Assembly: GCA_036874045.1 (NCBI GenBank)
Contig: CM072336.1
Location: 26,363,501 to 26,427,500, forward strand
Direction: 5' to 3'
Length of the DNA stretch: 64,000 bases
Source: Cymodocea nodosa
Lineage: Eukaryota; Streptophyta; Magnoliopsida; Alismatales; Cymodoceaceae
The notes under the pieces are model-generated. The model was not told the DNA's origin and did no database searches. It worked only from the letters and a program-made list of their open reading frames with translations. The position numbers were made by a program, and so were the translations under genes. Each line of letters opens with the position of its first letter. Positions within the stretch are counted from its first letter, which is position 1. This document shows, piece by piece, positions 1 to 12,462 of the stretch.

Positions 1-704
1 ATCCCCTCATCCTCCTCAGAAAAGACCCAAAAAGGTTATCTGTTTTGCTCAGGACTATGGCTTTTGATTGTCACCTCCAGGTGGTGGTACTACTTGCTCA
101 CATTAGAGACATGGGTGGTCATTCATGTATCTATGAAGACCACTGACTTTCCTCCATACATTATATTGTGCCTAAAACATTATTTTTCATTTTTTTCATC
201 CTCTAAACTAAAACCCAAGGTTTTCGGCTTGCTCCCCCTAACTCCTTTTCCCACATGTGACGATGTTGCTATAGATTCCTAATTCACTTTCATTGCTATG
301 ACAGGCCCCTTCCATCTCTCTGGTACATTCAAGTATACCTTTGTACTCTATGCCCCATCTTTTTGTCATTTTACATCAATGACTAGCTTTTCACCTTGTC
401 AATCCACGTTAGGAATTGCAATGTCAAATTTCAATATCTTAATTGTAGGACATGAGCATTTCATAACTGTAGATTGTGTGATCATTTCTATAAGAGGATC
501 AAACAACAATGATTTTATTGTTTTGTTTCTCATCAATGACCAAGTAATTGATTCTAGTTTTGAATTAAAAGTTTGCTCCCACATAAGGTACTTGTCCTAG
601 TTGTAGAATTGCAAGAGTTTTTTCTTTTAAGTTGCCTCTTTTTCTTTAGAGGGCGTAAAAGTATTTCATGTTCTCTAATTTCATTCTTTTTGCATATGTC
701 CTAG
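1..704. other. Unassigned left edge, probably intron or upstream sequence of uL4m
   Basis: No coding exon could be recognised here. The longest open frame (298-600, + strand) begins with a stretch that vaguely recalls a copia protease-region context, but I could not find a convincing motif. The missing first exon(s) of the downstream uL4m gene, encoding the mitochondrial presequence, may lie here unrecognised or left of the window. Confidence 0.4.
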
Positions 705-3700
705 GTTACACCATTTCTTTCAGCAAGATGCTTTTGCACTCAAATGCACCAAAATATTATCCCAAGCCACTTATTGACAAACAAGCTTTCTTCTCCTGAT
801 TAGCCATCAGGTATCCTTTCCGCAATCTTTTCTACAGAGGAACAATTGTAAATTTCATAACATCTTGTTATTCTTTGCATTACATTCATTGCAGAAATTC
901 CATTCATATAACTTGTTCTCCCTTTTGCTGGTGTCTTTATTTAGTGCTATTACAAATCATGCTCATCAAACATTTTCCAGAGAAATTTTATCAGCTAATG
1001 TTGTGTTGAATATTTCTGTTTATTCACTTGTTTTTTAATATTTTAAGTTGATGAACTAGAACCATTCCAATCATTGGTATTCCATAATATTAAATGGTTT
1101 TTTGGGTCCCTCTATACTTCATGGAACCAACAAGGGTGCCATAATTTTTTAATCTCAACCATTCATTTGTTGGGATTTATAATTGCAAAAAAGCTATAGA
1201 TAACATCTTTTAGTTGCATTTTGTGAGAGAACTTCGTGGGTATCAAAGTATTTACTTTTTATTACGATTTACCTTATCCACCCATATACATTGTGGTTGA
1301 TTTTTCTGTAAAATGGTTTTTTTCTATTATTTAAGTTGATGAAGTTGGAAGCACTATTTTCTTCATAGAAAGGTGATTTTTTTTGTGCCATTTAGTGATT
1401 TTCCTTCCAGTAATGTACATTTGCCCCATGTCTTCAACACACTTCCTCTGTTGATGTTGCAGGCCTCTATGCAGATCTTGTGACAAGGGTGACAAATTTT
1501 CAAAATGAAGATAAAGGTTTCATGGTCTTGGCTGGTGATGTTTTTGATGTACCAATTAGAAAGGATATAGTTCACCGTGTGGTACGGTGGCAACTTGCAA
1601 AGCGGCAACAGGTTTCTACTGAAATTATTATGTATTTTGGTTCTTTTATTTTGAGCATCATTTTGATTCCTTAATTTTTGTTGATTGCAAGATAAGTAGG
1701 ATAAATGAAATCAGAGAGCAGAAAATAATCTTCCATCAAGCAAATAATCAGTTAGCTATAATTGTTTACTATTCTTTTGAAATTATATCTATCATCTATG
1801 TAGCCTATAGCCCGCATGAAATAATAAACATGAGAAAGACAATTTAGACAAGGGAAAAGTGAAAAAAAGTAAATAATCAAGAGTATAGCATGTTAAGTGG
1901 TGCATTTATGTTATATAAAAAATTGAGCACGTTTTCTTGGAGAAAAGCAACAAAAACAAAAAATAATGAATGTGAAATTATTTTCAGATTATGTAAGTAT
2001 TATATGCTCATGCCCATTTCTTGAGATTTTCCTGTAAATGGAATACATAGATGCTCGTAGGTACTTCCTTTTAGCTACCATCATTCACATTTATCAACAT
2101 TTTGGAAGGGTAAGCTGATGATCATAGACTGATTAAAAAGTTATTGGTATTTCAAAGGTTTGTAAGGTTCTAGTTAGTCTCAAAGATTTGGCTTTGTTAT
2201 TTATGGCCTATGTAATGGTATATGGGACAAAACTATTTGCCAATGGTTTCTTTCATACTGAAATTTGTGTTATATATACCTGTGTAAAATTTTAATAGAA
2301 ATTTCTGGTAGTTGACTTCTGAACATGCATTTCCTAGTATCATCTTTCTTAACATTTTACACGATTTTTGAAAGATAAAAGACTTATACACAAGACCATA
2401 AAAAATTTCCTTTTCATAATGGCATGCACAAACTGACTGTGTATTGGTCTGAAAGTTTTGTGCTTATGCAGAAAATCACTAAAAAGTACCAAAATGTGAT
2501 TTTGTGTACAGCAATTTCAATATTTCCTATAATTTATTTGAATAATTTAACCTTTTTTTCCTTGATATTTTGACTTTGCAAATTTCTTCGTTTTCTTAAG
2601 AGTTTGGGAATTTTAGAGAATGGGATTGTCCACAGAATAAAGGTACTATAGCTTTTTTTACTTTGTACAAGGTGATAACATCACTGGTAGAAGTATATGC
2701 TCCTCTTAATTGCAAAATGCGTCCCTATTAAATGGATTTGTGATCATCACTTATGGGTTTCCAACCTCATTTATCATTGTTCAAAATGTCTTGGACTTGC
2801 TTTGTTAGTGGGGGGTTCTAAAGGTTAGATGTTAGCCTATAGTGGGCAAATTTGAACAGTGATACGTAGATTCCTCTCTTTTGGGTGAAGCTTACATTGA
2901 TTTTGTTGGTTCTTTCAAACTTACCTCTTCACTATTTATCTCTGTTCATTATTTTGATATCGATTGCCAACTATCTTGAGCACTTTCAACAACAAATCTT
3001 ATGGCAATGTGGGAGGAAATATAGTTTTCTTCATCTCCATCTTGTGGCTTGGGACAAGATGTGTTGGGAAAAATCTAATGGAGGGTCTTGGCTTTCATAG
3101 AATTTACTCTCTAAATCTAGTTTCGTTGGGTTAATCACTTTGAAGGTTCTATGGTTGCAGTCTTTCTCATGTGTGGAGATTATCAAAGTGAAGTGGTTTT
3201 GTGGCATTGAATGGTAGTAGGGAGGGGACATGGTCACCTAAGGTAAGTACTGTATGTAGAAGTAGTTTGGATCCCAATGAGGTGATTGGATGTGGGTCTA
3301 GGCTGGTGGATAGCAATGGTAGTGGTATTGGTTTCGGGGGTGATGTGTGGGTGGGTGATTTCTTATTAGTTCTTGAAGTCCTAGTATTATATTTAATTGC
3401 ATCTTCTCCTTGAGTGAGTGTTGCTGAGAGCTTTTAAGTGTTCTACGGCAGGGATAACATGAGATGTTTGTTTCCAAATGAATTTGAGTGATTCAGAAGC
3501 TAGGGAATTTGCTTGGCTTCTTTCCTTCCTTGATCCTTATGGTTCCTCTTATGCGCCTGTTGATTCTCCTTTGGTGTGGCAATGGCATAGTGATGGAACA
3601 TTCTTAGTCAAATTGTATATCAGATTATTTCATATGGAGGCATCAGATATTGAAGTTTGTGTGTACCGTGGAGAAGTTGAATCACCATTAAGGTACAGTT

Positions 3701-6461
3701 ATTTGCTTCACGGTTATGACATGATGGTGTTCCTAAGTAGGTTTTGCTCAAAAGGACAAGCTTTTCATTAGCTTGCTTATGCAGATTTTGTTAGCAGCAA
3801 GAGGAAGACTCTTGGTGTCCATTGTTTGGATGCTCTTCGATTAGCAAATGGTGGCTTGTTTGGTTGAGCTCAGATGTCAATAAGGTTGTAGACATCAGAT
3901 CATTCTGGGATACGTGGATGTCTAAAGGTGGTAAAGAGAGGAAAAAGGGAAAGGTGTGGAATGCCATTCCACATTCAATTTAGTGGTATTGGTGATTAGA
4001 GAGGAAGAACAAGATATTTCAGAGTATATTTCATGTTGATGATCATTTCATCTCGAATGTGTCTAGCTATATAGCCAAATGAACTAAATATTGTTGTGAT
4101 AGGGCAACTGTGGATGATGCAAAGTTGTTGGCGTGGTTGCAGACTCTTGTCACTTATGAGCTAGCTGGTTTCTTTCCTTTTTCTTTCTTTGACTTTCCAT
4201 CTTGAAGCTAAAATTTTGTTTTCCTATTTGTTTTAACTAGCCTATGGCTTGTGTAGGCCCTTCTTTTTATTGATTTATGTTCACTTTTGTTAAAAAAAAA
4301 AGTCATTGTGCCAAGGCACCATGGTGGTAAGTAGAGGCTCAGATGCCTAGACTACTAGGCACATCCTAAACTCAATATTATAATCCAAACCCTATATTAA
4401 CAATAACATTAATTCCATAATAAATAACAATAACAAATTTAATAACAATTACATTATTAGTTATAATAAGTCAAATATTAACAAAAATAACTAAGAAAGT
4501 ATGTAATAGTCATCAATGGTCATTGTTTGATGACCAAAAATGAATAAAAAAAATCACCATTATGCATCTGGTTCCCTTGTGTTGCAGCCATGGTGCTACC
4601 TTGGTGGGTGCCATATTAACTAATGATTCAACAATTAAGGAGGCAGGCATAATGTGTTTCTCTTGTTGCATCGCATGTATCTGCTACTTTAAATATTCTT
4701 CTGTTCTTGAACATTAAAGTTACGATGTCTTCAAGATCATCAAGTGCCATGAGAAAGCATTAAATGCTCATGCTTTGATTTAAGAAAAAAATTCCTCCAC
4801 TTTCTATATGCTTAGGTAAAGGTCAAAGTGACTGTAATGTAATTCAGCTTTAACATATGGCAGCTTGATGTGTTTTCGTACAACATCATATTTGTAGAAA
4901 TACTTGTAACCGTATGTGCTGTGAATTTTTATCTAGATAATTAATCAAAATTTTTAGTATTACTGGAACTTCTTTTCAACAGGGTACACATTCAACAAAG
5001 ACTATCAGTGAAGTTAGTGGAACTGGGAGGAAACCTTGGAAGCAGAAAGGCACAGGGAGAGCAAGACATGGGACATTGAGAGGGCCACAGGTGATAATCA
5101 TTTATATAGAATATTTGAGATGATTTTTTTCTTCTGTTATTGTATTCTCCCTAACCCACATGGTGGATTCAAGTATTGTTTGTATATTTTTTTTCCAATG
5201 ATTTTTTGGACTTTGGTTGTATGAGACATGTTACAGTTTAGGCATGGAGCCACTATGCATGGTCCTAAGCCACGAAGCCATGCAATCAAGCTGCAAAAGA
5301 AGGTCCGACGTTTAGGTCTAAAAGTTGCCTTGTCAGCTCGTACTGTTGAAGGAAAGGTAAATTTTTGTCAATACATATCTGCTGGTATAACATATCCTTG
5401 TATGCTTGAGTGTTCTTATACAAGTTTTGGTGAAATCGTACACTTTCCGCATGGTAAGTTGTGATATAGCATCAAAAATAGTCTCACTTCATGTATCTAT
5501 ACACAAAATTCTCTTCATGTTCTAACCAATTAATTTCTGCAACACAATTGATTTAGTTTTTAGCAGTAACGAGCTTGAGTCCAAGTATTGTATAATGATT
5601 TGAGCGCAAACTTGTAGTAGGTGATGAAACATACTAATCTAATTTATATTGTCATCTGGTCGTAAATAAAATTAGTATGTGGTCGGACATACATGTTTCT
5701 TATAACGATGAATCATGAACATGTAATTTTTGTCAATTTTTAGATCTTGCAGATTCAACTGTGTAACAGGGACAAGCCAGCACGTACACATCTCTCAATG
5801 TTTAAGTTATATTTAGTATGAAAAAATATTCAAAAATACTTTTGACTATGTAAACCATTTGGCTGCTTAGCTGAGTCGATCAATGACAGTTGTTATTTAT
5901 GAATAGGAGATATGAATTATCATGTAATGGCAATCATGATGGAATATTGATGCTTGGAATGATTTTTCCATTTACTTAACTTGCCCATTTTCTTGTGTTT
6001 GTAGAAGTAAAACACAATAATGTTTCTAAATTTTACCATATGTACTGATGGAGTGATTACCAATCCATACTGCAGAGTGTCACGGGCTTAACTATCATTC
6101 TGATGTTTTACAGCTTATTGTTTTTGATAATTTGGAGGTTCCAACCCACAAGACAAAGCACATTGCTAGTTGCATCTCTGAAATGGAGAACACAAAGAAG
6201 GTATTGCTGGTGGATGGCGGCCCCATCGATGAGAAGCTCAAGTTAGCTACAAAGAATTTGCATTATGTAAACGTGCTGCCTACCATTGTAAGTTTTAAGT
6301 CAACCTTTTGTGGTTGAGCATTTCTGGATAACTGTCCTCATTACCAACTTTGTTTGCAGGGCCTGAATGTCTATGACATCCTGAAACATGACACACTTGT
6401 GATGACAAAGGATGCTGTTAACAAGATTGTTGAGCGTATGCATACGCCTATCAATCGCTGA
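705..6461 (+). CDS. Mitochondrial large-subunit ribosomal protein uL4 (L4/L1 family), 3' exons; start not in view
   Basis: Exons read by eye: 705 (or 724)-810, 1463-1611, 4983-5090, 5237-5356, 6114-6287, 6360-6461 (stop TGA 6459-6461). All joins have GT-AG borders and keep phase. The product contains uL4 hallmarks: [20 protein letters not shown], the [18 protein letters not shown] loop that binds 23S-type r[36 protein letters not shown] and a C-terminal [14 protein letters not shown]. The family is the bacterial-type uL4 of the mitochondrial large ribosomal subunit. The first visible exon aligns with the region before the conserved GLY-DLV motif ([14 protein letters not shown], then PSG), but its codon 801-803 is TAG in that frame. 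The five later exons are intact. The presequence exon is missing from view, and an acceptor at either 704/705 or 723/724 is possible. This is either a functional gene with a sequencing or splicing nuance or a very young pseudogene. Confidence 0.85.
2870..4301 (+). mobile_element. L1-type LINE relic (end of reverse transcriptase ORF and 3' tail) inside a uL4m intron
   Basis: Broken frames read as the C-terminal part of a plant L1-type reverse transcriptase: a [18 protein letters not shown] start at 2885, then [16 protein letters not shown] near 3045-3085, and later a [23 protein letters not shown] zinc-knuckle tail near 3957-4025. It ends with the 3' UTR phrase CTATGGCTTGTGTAGGCCC near 4242 and a short poly(A) at 4290-4301. 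Many frameshifts and stops show it is dead. It lies in the 3.4-kb intron between exons 1463-1611 and 4983-5090, in the same orientation as the gene. Confidence 0.75.
4302..4982. other. AT-rich remainder of uL4m intron
   Basis: Low-complexity sequence containing runs of AATAACAATAAC-like units (about 4400-4490). Nothing coding was seen. A retroelement-like AAGGCACC/GGCACATC phrase occurs at 4310-4370 but is too short to classify. Confidence 0.4.
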
Positions 6462-6730
6462 GATAGGTATGGTATATTGGTTGGAACAGGATTAGAATAG
6501 TTGTTCTGAGTCGTGTTGTATGATATGTGGCCCGGACTTGTTAGAACTTAAAACATTTAGATATATGTCTACATGGACACCACAATTGTTTGAACCATTC
6601 TCCTGAAAAGGATTTACAAAAACAAATAGAAATCGGAGAATATCCTTTGAAGTTTTCTTTAATGCCTTAGTCTGAAGAAAGTAGGCTAAGCCTTTCTTTA
6701 CTTATTGTAGCATCAGGAAAATTTACTGAA

Positions 6731-6930
6731 AAATTGTATATTTATGTAAAGTTGACCTCTTGATAGTTGGTTTCATGTTCGGATAAGAGGATTAGCATTA
6801 GGTAGACAGGTAGGTGGTAAAAACTTTAATTAAAAATGTATATTTATGTAAAGGTTGACCTCTTGATGGTCGATTTCAAGTTCGGATAAAAGAGGATTGA
6901 CGTTAGATAGATAGGTAGGTGTAAAAATTT
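6731..6930 (+). repeat. Two-copy tandem repeat, unit about 100 bp
   Basis: Two adjacent diverged copies (about 6731-6830 and 6831-6930) share TGTATATTTATGTAAA, GTTGACCTCTTGAT, TTCGGATAA and TAGGTAGGT in the same order. They lie just downstream of the uL4m 3' end and could affect its 3' UTR or polyadenylation region. Confidence 0.75.
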
Positions 6931-7125
6931 ATTAATTTTTCATAAACTTGAATCTTAAAAATGATTCATTCGAATGTAATCCTCTAGACATTATGTTGTA
7001 TTGGATCTTAAATACAATGAAAAGAATGTAAGAGAGAAGTGTCATACATCTTAGTTATAGCGTTTTAACGTTTAGACGTGGTTCTCATATCTGACAGATA
7101 AGGATGATTAAAGAAATTAGCTCGA

Positions 7126-7700
7126 CATATCAAAATTAGATTAACAATTTGGAATATAGGAATCTTTGCTGGTAAGACTATGGAATCAGTGAGTATAACG
7201 ATAAAAAAGAAAATTGGCATATACTCTCTGTTTACAAGAAACTAAATAGATAGGAAAAAAATTGAGGTTGATTGAGGATAATGATTCTAAATTGTGGTAT
7301 ATAGAAAAAGATAAGTGTAGGAATGAAATTGGAATGATGGTTGATAAAAAGTTTAAAAGATGGAAGTTATTGAGATAGTAAGGATGGTAAATAGAAGTAT
7401 AATGATTAAACTTGTGATAAGAAATGCGATAGTTAATGTGATTAGTACATATACTTTATAAGTAGGTTTAGGAAGAATTATTAAACAAAATTTTTTAGAT
7501 AGTTTGGTTTATGATTTACCTATTAGTGAATAACTCTTTATTGAAAAGAGTTTAACGACGGGAGAGTAAAAGATGGGATATAAAAGATATCATATAGGAT
7601 TTGGTTTCAGAAATAGAAACGAAGGAAATTCGATTTTTAGATTTTAACGTAGCTCGTGACCTTTCGTTAACGAACTCTTACACAAGATTTGGTTATCTTT
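7126..7700 (+). mobile_element. RTE-type LINE relic, endonuclease domain
   Basis: Translation with frameshifts reads as the N-terminal apurinic-type endonuclease of plant RTE elements: IWNIGIFAGKTMESV near 7150, LWYIEKDK near 7300, an LVYDLPI-like stretch near 7510, then FGFRNRNEGNSIFRF-like and ARDLSLTNSYTRFG near 7590-7690. No reverse transcriptase half follows, so it is a fragment. It belongs to the same family as the copy at 16010-16738. Confidence 0.7.
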
Positions 7701-7849
7701 CAACAGTTGGTAGGTGCGCGTCACGCAAGTGGCTTATTTCTCCTAATACCACGTTTAACTATTTGAATGTGGTAACATTTTCGACAACATTAAAGGCTGC
7801 CTGCCAGTCGTCAAATTTAAATCGAAAATTAATCGTCACTAAATAATAA

Positions 7850-9519
7850 TAAAAAAATTGTTTTATATTAGCTTTCATTATACATTAATTTAAGCCCAAT
7901 CTTTAATTATCTTATTCCAACATCCTGAGTTCTTTTTTTTTTTTCAATGCTTATTTTTAATATTCTCGTTTCGATGTCTAGGCATCTTCGTTGTAGGTGA
8001 GATTTTTCAATATTTTCGGCCATGTGCTATTTTTTAAGATCATCTAAGATAATGTGCTCATTTTCATAAAATATCGAACAGCAAAAGTACGTGTTTGACA
8101 GCCTTGGATTTTCATCGTATTGGTATTGTTTTGTCTGGATGCAAGTAAATGATCTTCTTTTCTCGTAAGCTTATAAATTAAAGAAATATTGTTGGAATAT
8201 TTTGATCGAAGACCACCAAACATGCTTAACAATTTATTGTAAATATACTATCGAGTACTGCGACGCTTGTGTCTGGAGCTTTTTAGCAATATTTTCTAGT
8301 TTATTTTTTCAAAATCATAAAATCAAGATAAAATTTGGTCTTGGTTGATTTTTAAAATTTTGCATGGTTAGTTTTTGACTGATTAGATCTGATGAAGTTT
8401 GCCCAGTTCATTTTGACTTTGTCTGATTAAATTACACGAGATTCATATATTGACCTAAAATCTTATAAATTTCTAGTGCATAAAAAACGAATCATGACTT
8501 TACAAAAATTTGATCTTACAAAAAGAATTGCAAAACACTATGTTAGAAATCAAGACTAATGTTCTAAACAAATTTTGTACAATGTTATTATAAAATCTTA
8601 TAATTTTTATTACGTTAAAGTCAACGTAAGAATTATGATTTTACAAAAATTTGAACCAGGGAAATGAATTTCCGTTAAGAAAATCGAGAGTAATAACATT
8701 CCAGACAAATTTTGTTTCGTAACGTTAAAATCGACGTAATAATTATGATTTCACAAAAAATTAAACTTGCAAAACGAATTCCAAAACACTACTACGTTAC
8801 AAATCGAGATTAATATTCAAAATAAATATTATGCAACGATATAAAGTCTTACAAAATTTAAAATAATCACGATATTTAAAAAATTTCATCGAAAGAGAAA
8901 TACATACCTTTTATCGAAAAAGAAAAAACGCAAATCGAAATGGACGCCTGCCTCTTCCTTGCTGGTCGCGCGGGCGGGAAGCCGGGAACGGAACCTTGAC
9001 GAGCAAGTAAGCAAAGAGGTGGGGGCCCACCAGGCTGGACCGGAGCGCCACACGGTGGGACGTTCGGGCAAGCCTAAATGTACGAAAAAGAAAGAATATA
9101 TGATTGGATCAAATTAAATTAAACCCAATATATATATATATATATATTATTAAATAATAAATATGATATGACAGTCATGGATAAATTATCGTATTTCTAC
9201 TTAATTTTTATAGACCATGTTATTTCTCTTGTCACGAAAAAGCGATCGACGACGACGACGACGACGACGATGACGATGACAACGACGACCGATTGGCAGG
9301 TCGTAGAAAAACAAAAACAACCAAACCGAAGGAAAGTTCCTCCTCCCTAACCCTCCACTTCCCTTTCTTCCAATCCATCCATCTCTTTCCCTCTCGTCTC
9401 CACAGCCACCGCCGCCGCCGCTTCTCCTGACACACACGTACACCCCTCCCTATCCATTCCCCGCACCTGCACCACCTGTCACGAGCCAGATCCTCTCCTC
9501 TCCTCCCCGGTGCGGTCCC
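7850..9519. other. Spacer and probable upstream region of the NAC gene
   Basis: AT-rich sequence with a three-copy tandem repeat (listed separately), an (AT)n run near 9128-9148 and a GAC/ACG triplet run at about 9246-9290. It then shifts to a GC-rich, pyrimidine-rich leader (about 9340-9519) rich in CCGCCG and CTCTCC, typical of a 5' UTR. No convincing TATA box was chosen. Confidence 0.5.
8486..8880. repeat. Three tandem diverged repeats, unit about 105-150 bp
   Basis: Units start near 8486, 8630 and 8735. Each carries a core reading roughly AATNATGATTTTACAAAAATT, then AAACNAATT, then an ATCGAGANTAAT-like stretch, and closes with GTTAAAATCGACGTAA. The middle unit is shorter. A related stretch (ATCAACGTAGAATCACAATTTT) appears near 27540, so the family is dispersed. 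Confidence 0.6.
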
Positions 9520-12462
9520 ATGGGCGCCGTCGGACCTGTTGCGGGAGGATTCGGCTCCGTGACCAACACAGTCACATGTGGTAGTGGTAGTGGGGAGAGG
9601 AGGGGAGAGAGACGGTCGTCCTTTTCCCGCTGGCCTCCTGGGTTCCGGTTCCATCCCACGGACGAGGAACTCGTTATCTACTATCTCAAGAGGAAGATCT
9701 GCCGGAGACGGATCGCTGATGGGATGATCGGAGTCGTGGATGTTTATAAGTGGGAGCCTTGGGATCTGCCAGGTATTGTTTGTTCCTTCTTTTTTCCCAT
9801 AATTTCTTGGTTACTGCAACGTATTTTGTATGCCAGTGAGTACCACAATGTTTGAAGAGTAAAGGACGATGCTTTGGTGTTTTTTCAGGGGAAATTCTCG
9901 TGGGTTGTTGGTTCCAATCGATTGTTAGCTGCCTCTTCTTTGATTAAGTAACTATGTTGTAATCATTCTGCTGTTTTTCCAAGATATACCCTCTTATCAT
10001 AAAGGAAAGCATGAACTATGCGTCCCTTATCGTGCGAGAGAAACCCATCTATTTTATTCGTTTGTATTTTTATGCATGTCGAGTTAACTTTCCTTGGTGA
10101 TCCTCTATGGTTTGTTGGTTTTTCGATTTTCTGCGGCTTGTATCTGATATTAGAATCGTGTTCTCCTGAATTCACAGAGAAATCAATCCTTCAGACTGGG
10201 GATAAGCAGTGGTATTTCTTCAGCCCCAGGGACAGGAAGTACCCAAATGGATCTAGATCAAATCGAGCCACGAAATCTGGATATTGGAAGGCTACTGGGA
10301 AGGACAGAGCTATCTCCCATAAGTCTCGCACGGTGGGTATGAAGAAGACCTTAGTATTCTACGAGGGACATCCTCCCAAGGGAAATAGGACTGATTGGGT
10401 GATGCATGAGTATACCATAGAAGAGCAGGAGCTCCTCAATTACAAATGCGTGCGGGTAAACTCTCTTGATTCTCTCCTTTTGCTTAGTTCTTCACTGCCA
10501 TCTTAGAAGCTTTATCAAATTTCCTTTTCTCATTTTTCTTGCAGGATTATTATGTACTGTACAAGGTCTATCGTAAGAGTGGGCCGGGACCCAAAAACGG
10601 TGAACAATATGGAGCACCGTTTAGGGAGGAGGAATGGACAGCCGACGAGGATCTCACGGACAGTTGCCCGCAGAAGCCAGCTTTTGAAGTAGAGTCATCT
10701 TCGAACCTTTCAACTGGTGATGCTAATGTCAACTTTTTAAGTGATTGTCAAGTACCACCTCCAATTTCTGATCTGGAGGACATTCTGCTCCAAATCAACA
10801 ATGATGTAAACATGGGCTTTCAGCAGGATCAGCAGGTTGAAGTTGTTTCACATGCAACCAATTTATAATTATTTCCGTATATTCCTGTTTCTTATTGTAT
10901 GCAAAGTGTGTTTTTCTCATCACTTGGGGAGAGGAAATGTTTTTTTTTTTACTCTCTTAGTGATTGGCATCCATGTTCATGTTTATGCATATTTGATGAA
11001 TCTTAATTCTTAACAGAATTTATTGAGAGGATGGATTACAATCTGTGTGTGCACATGCATCATGAACTGAAAGAAGTATTCTAGATTTAACCTCCTATGC
11101 ACCACCTAGTTGTCAGCCTATTACCATGGCACCATGATATACATGCTGCATATGCATTTAACTACACAATATTAGACATTTGTTATTTCATGTTTTTCCT
11201 TATATCTGCAAGTAATTGATTACTTTAGAAATAACTTGGACAATGCATTTTTTATTGATTTGCAGCTCTTAAGATCAAAATAAAATATTTTGGTTAATAA
11301 TTTATAATGCAAGTAGTGTCAATTAGTTGAAGGAAAAATTGGCTGCTTACTTAGAAATTCTATTCCATCCCTTATTGCTGAATGATATATCTGAGAACTT
11401 TTCTTTCTTTCAACTTATTTGTAATTCGATAATTGATTTTTCTGACGGGTTTTATGTTTACCGTAGGTTGAAGGTGAAAGTCAGGGCTTCATGATGGGGT
11501 TGCCCGCAGAAGAAGCTAGTGCCATTAACTTGTGCGAAAGTTTGCATATCCCACAGTCTGAATCTTGTCATTCTCAATCCCTTGAAGGGATTAACTTAAT
11601 GACAACCCTTGATTCTCTGGAGCAAGAGCTGTTGAGATCCCCTGAAAAAATTTCGGAAGTAAATGATTTTCAGAGCCGTAATCCAGCTGCTCTGGGAACA
11701 AACAATTTTGACCACCTGCTTTATATTGATGATGACAATGACATGTTTTATGATCCTTCCGAATTTTTTGAGCCATCTGCATTTTTTCCTGAGATGATGA
11801 GCTCTTCCGATCAAATACCGGTTCAACAATGTGACGGGGGTGATTGTTTAGCCGGGGATATCCAGAACCAATTGGCAAATGAAAGTGGCGATCTCTGGGC
11901 ATATGGGCTGAATTCTGATGTGACGTCATTGGTGAATTACAACCAGCAATCCCAGACGGACTGTCTGTCAGGTGTTGACTCTCTTCATCTTTCAGTGCCA
12001 TGAGCTGGCTATACATGTTCAAAAGCCTCTCTTCTTCCGTTAGCTTTTTCTCTTATATTCTTGGTACAACGCAATTATGTAGGTGCGCCCAGTGCTCCTG
12101 TCGATCATGCCTCAACGGTATCAGCACCAAAAGACACCGAAATGCATGCTTCATCATCTTGGTATGATTCGACACTGGCCACGTTGCTTGAATCTGTGCC
12201 CAGTAAACCTGCCCTTGCGGCGGAAGATGCATTAATCCGTAGGGCACTTGTGCGCATGTCAAGCTTCGAGGCAATGAGAGCCAGAGCAGCAGAGTCGGAT
12301 GTCATAAAAAATAGAAGACAAGCTGCAAGTAGAGATTGTTGCAGCAATGGTTTCCTCTTCGTCTCCTTTCTTGTTGGTTTGGCTGCTGTCCTTTGGGTGT
12401 TGACAATTGGCACAGCAGTAAAATTGTTTGAGTCCTTCGTTGGACGAATCATATCCTCCTAA
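9520..12462 (+). CDS. Membrane-tethered NAC-domain transcription factor (NTL type)
   Basis: Five exons: 9520-9772, 10178-10455, 10545-10835, 11467-11971, 12083-12462. They sum to 1,707 nt and a 568-residue protein, and all joins are GT-AG and phase-consistent. The NAC DNA-binding domain spans about residues 38-190: [20 protein letters not shown] (subdomain A), [59 protein letters not shown] and DWVMHEYTI, ending [21 protein letters not shown] long acidic middle region follows ([24 protein letters not shown]), likely transactivating. Near the C terminus a hydrophobic helix, about residues 532-558 ([18 protein letters not shown]), would anchor it in the ER or another membrane. Family knowledge: such NACs (ANAC013/016/017-like) are released by proteolysis under stress. 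The ANAC017-type likeness is my impression. The last exon must be included for the anchor; retaining its 111-bp upstream intron would stop at 12001-12003 and give a soluble form. Confidence 0.93.

Noticed and set aside
1-600. Copia gag-pol start at the window's left edge
   Set aside because: Only a weak IDS/MTG-like hint; no zinc knuckle, integrase or RT motif could be confirmed.
9232-9654. 140-codon and shorter minus-strand frames over the NAC leader and first exon
   Set aside because: They overlap the conserved NAC domain on the opposite strand and show only low-complexity Arg/Ser/Thr sequence.
11591-12022. 143-codon minus-strand frame opposite NAC exon 4
   Set aside because: Shadow of the coding exon; no recognisable domain.
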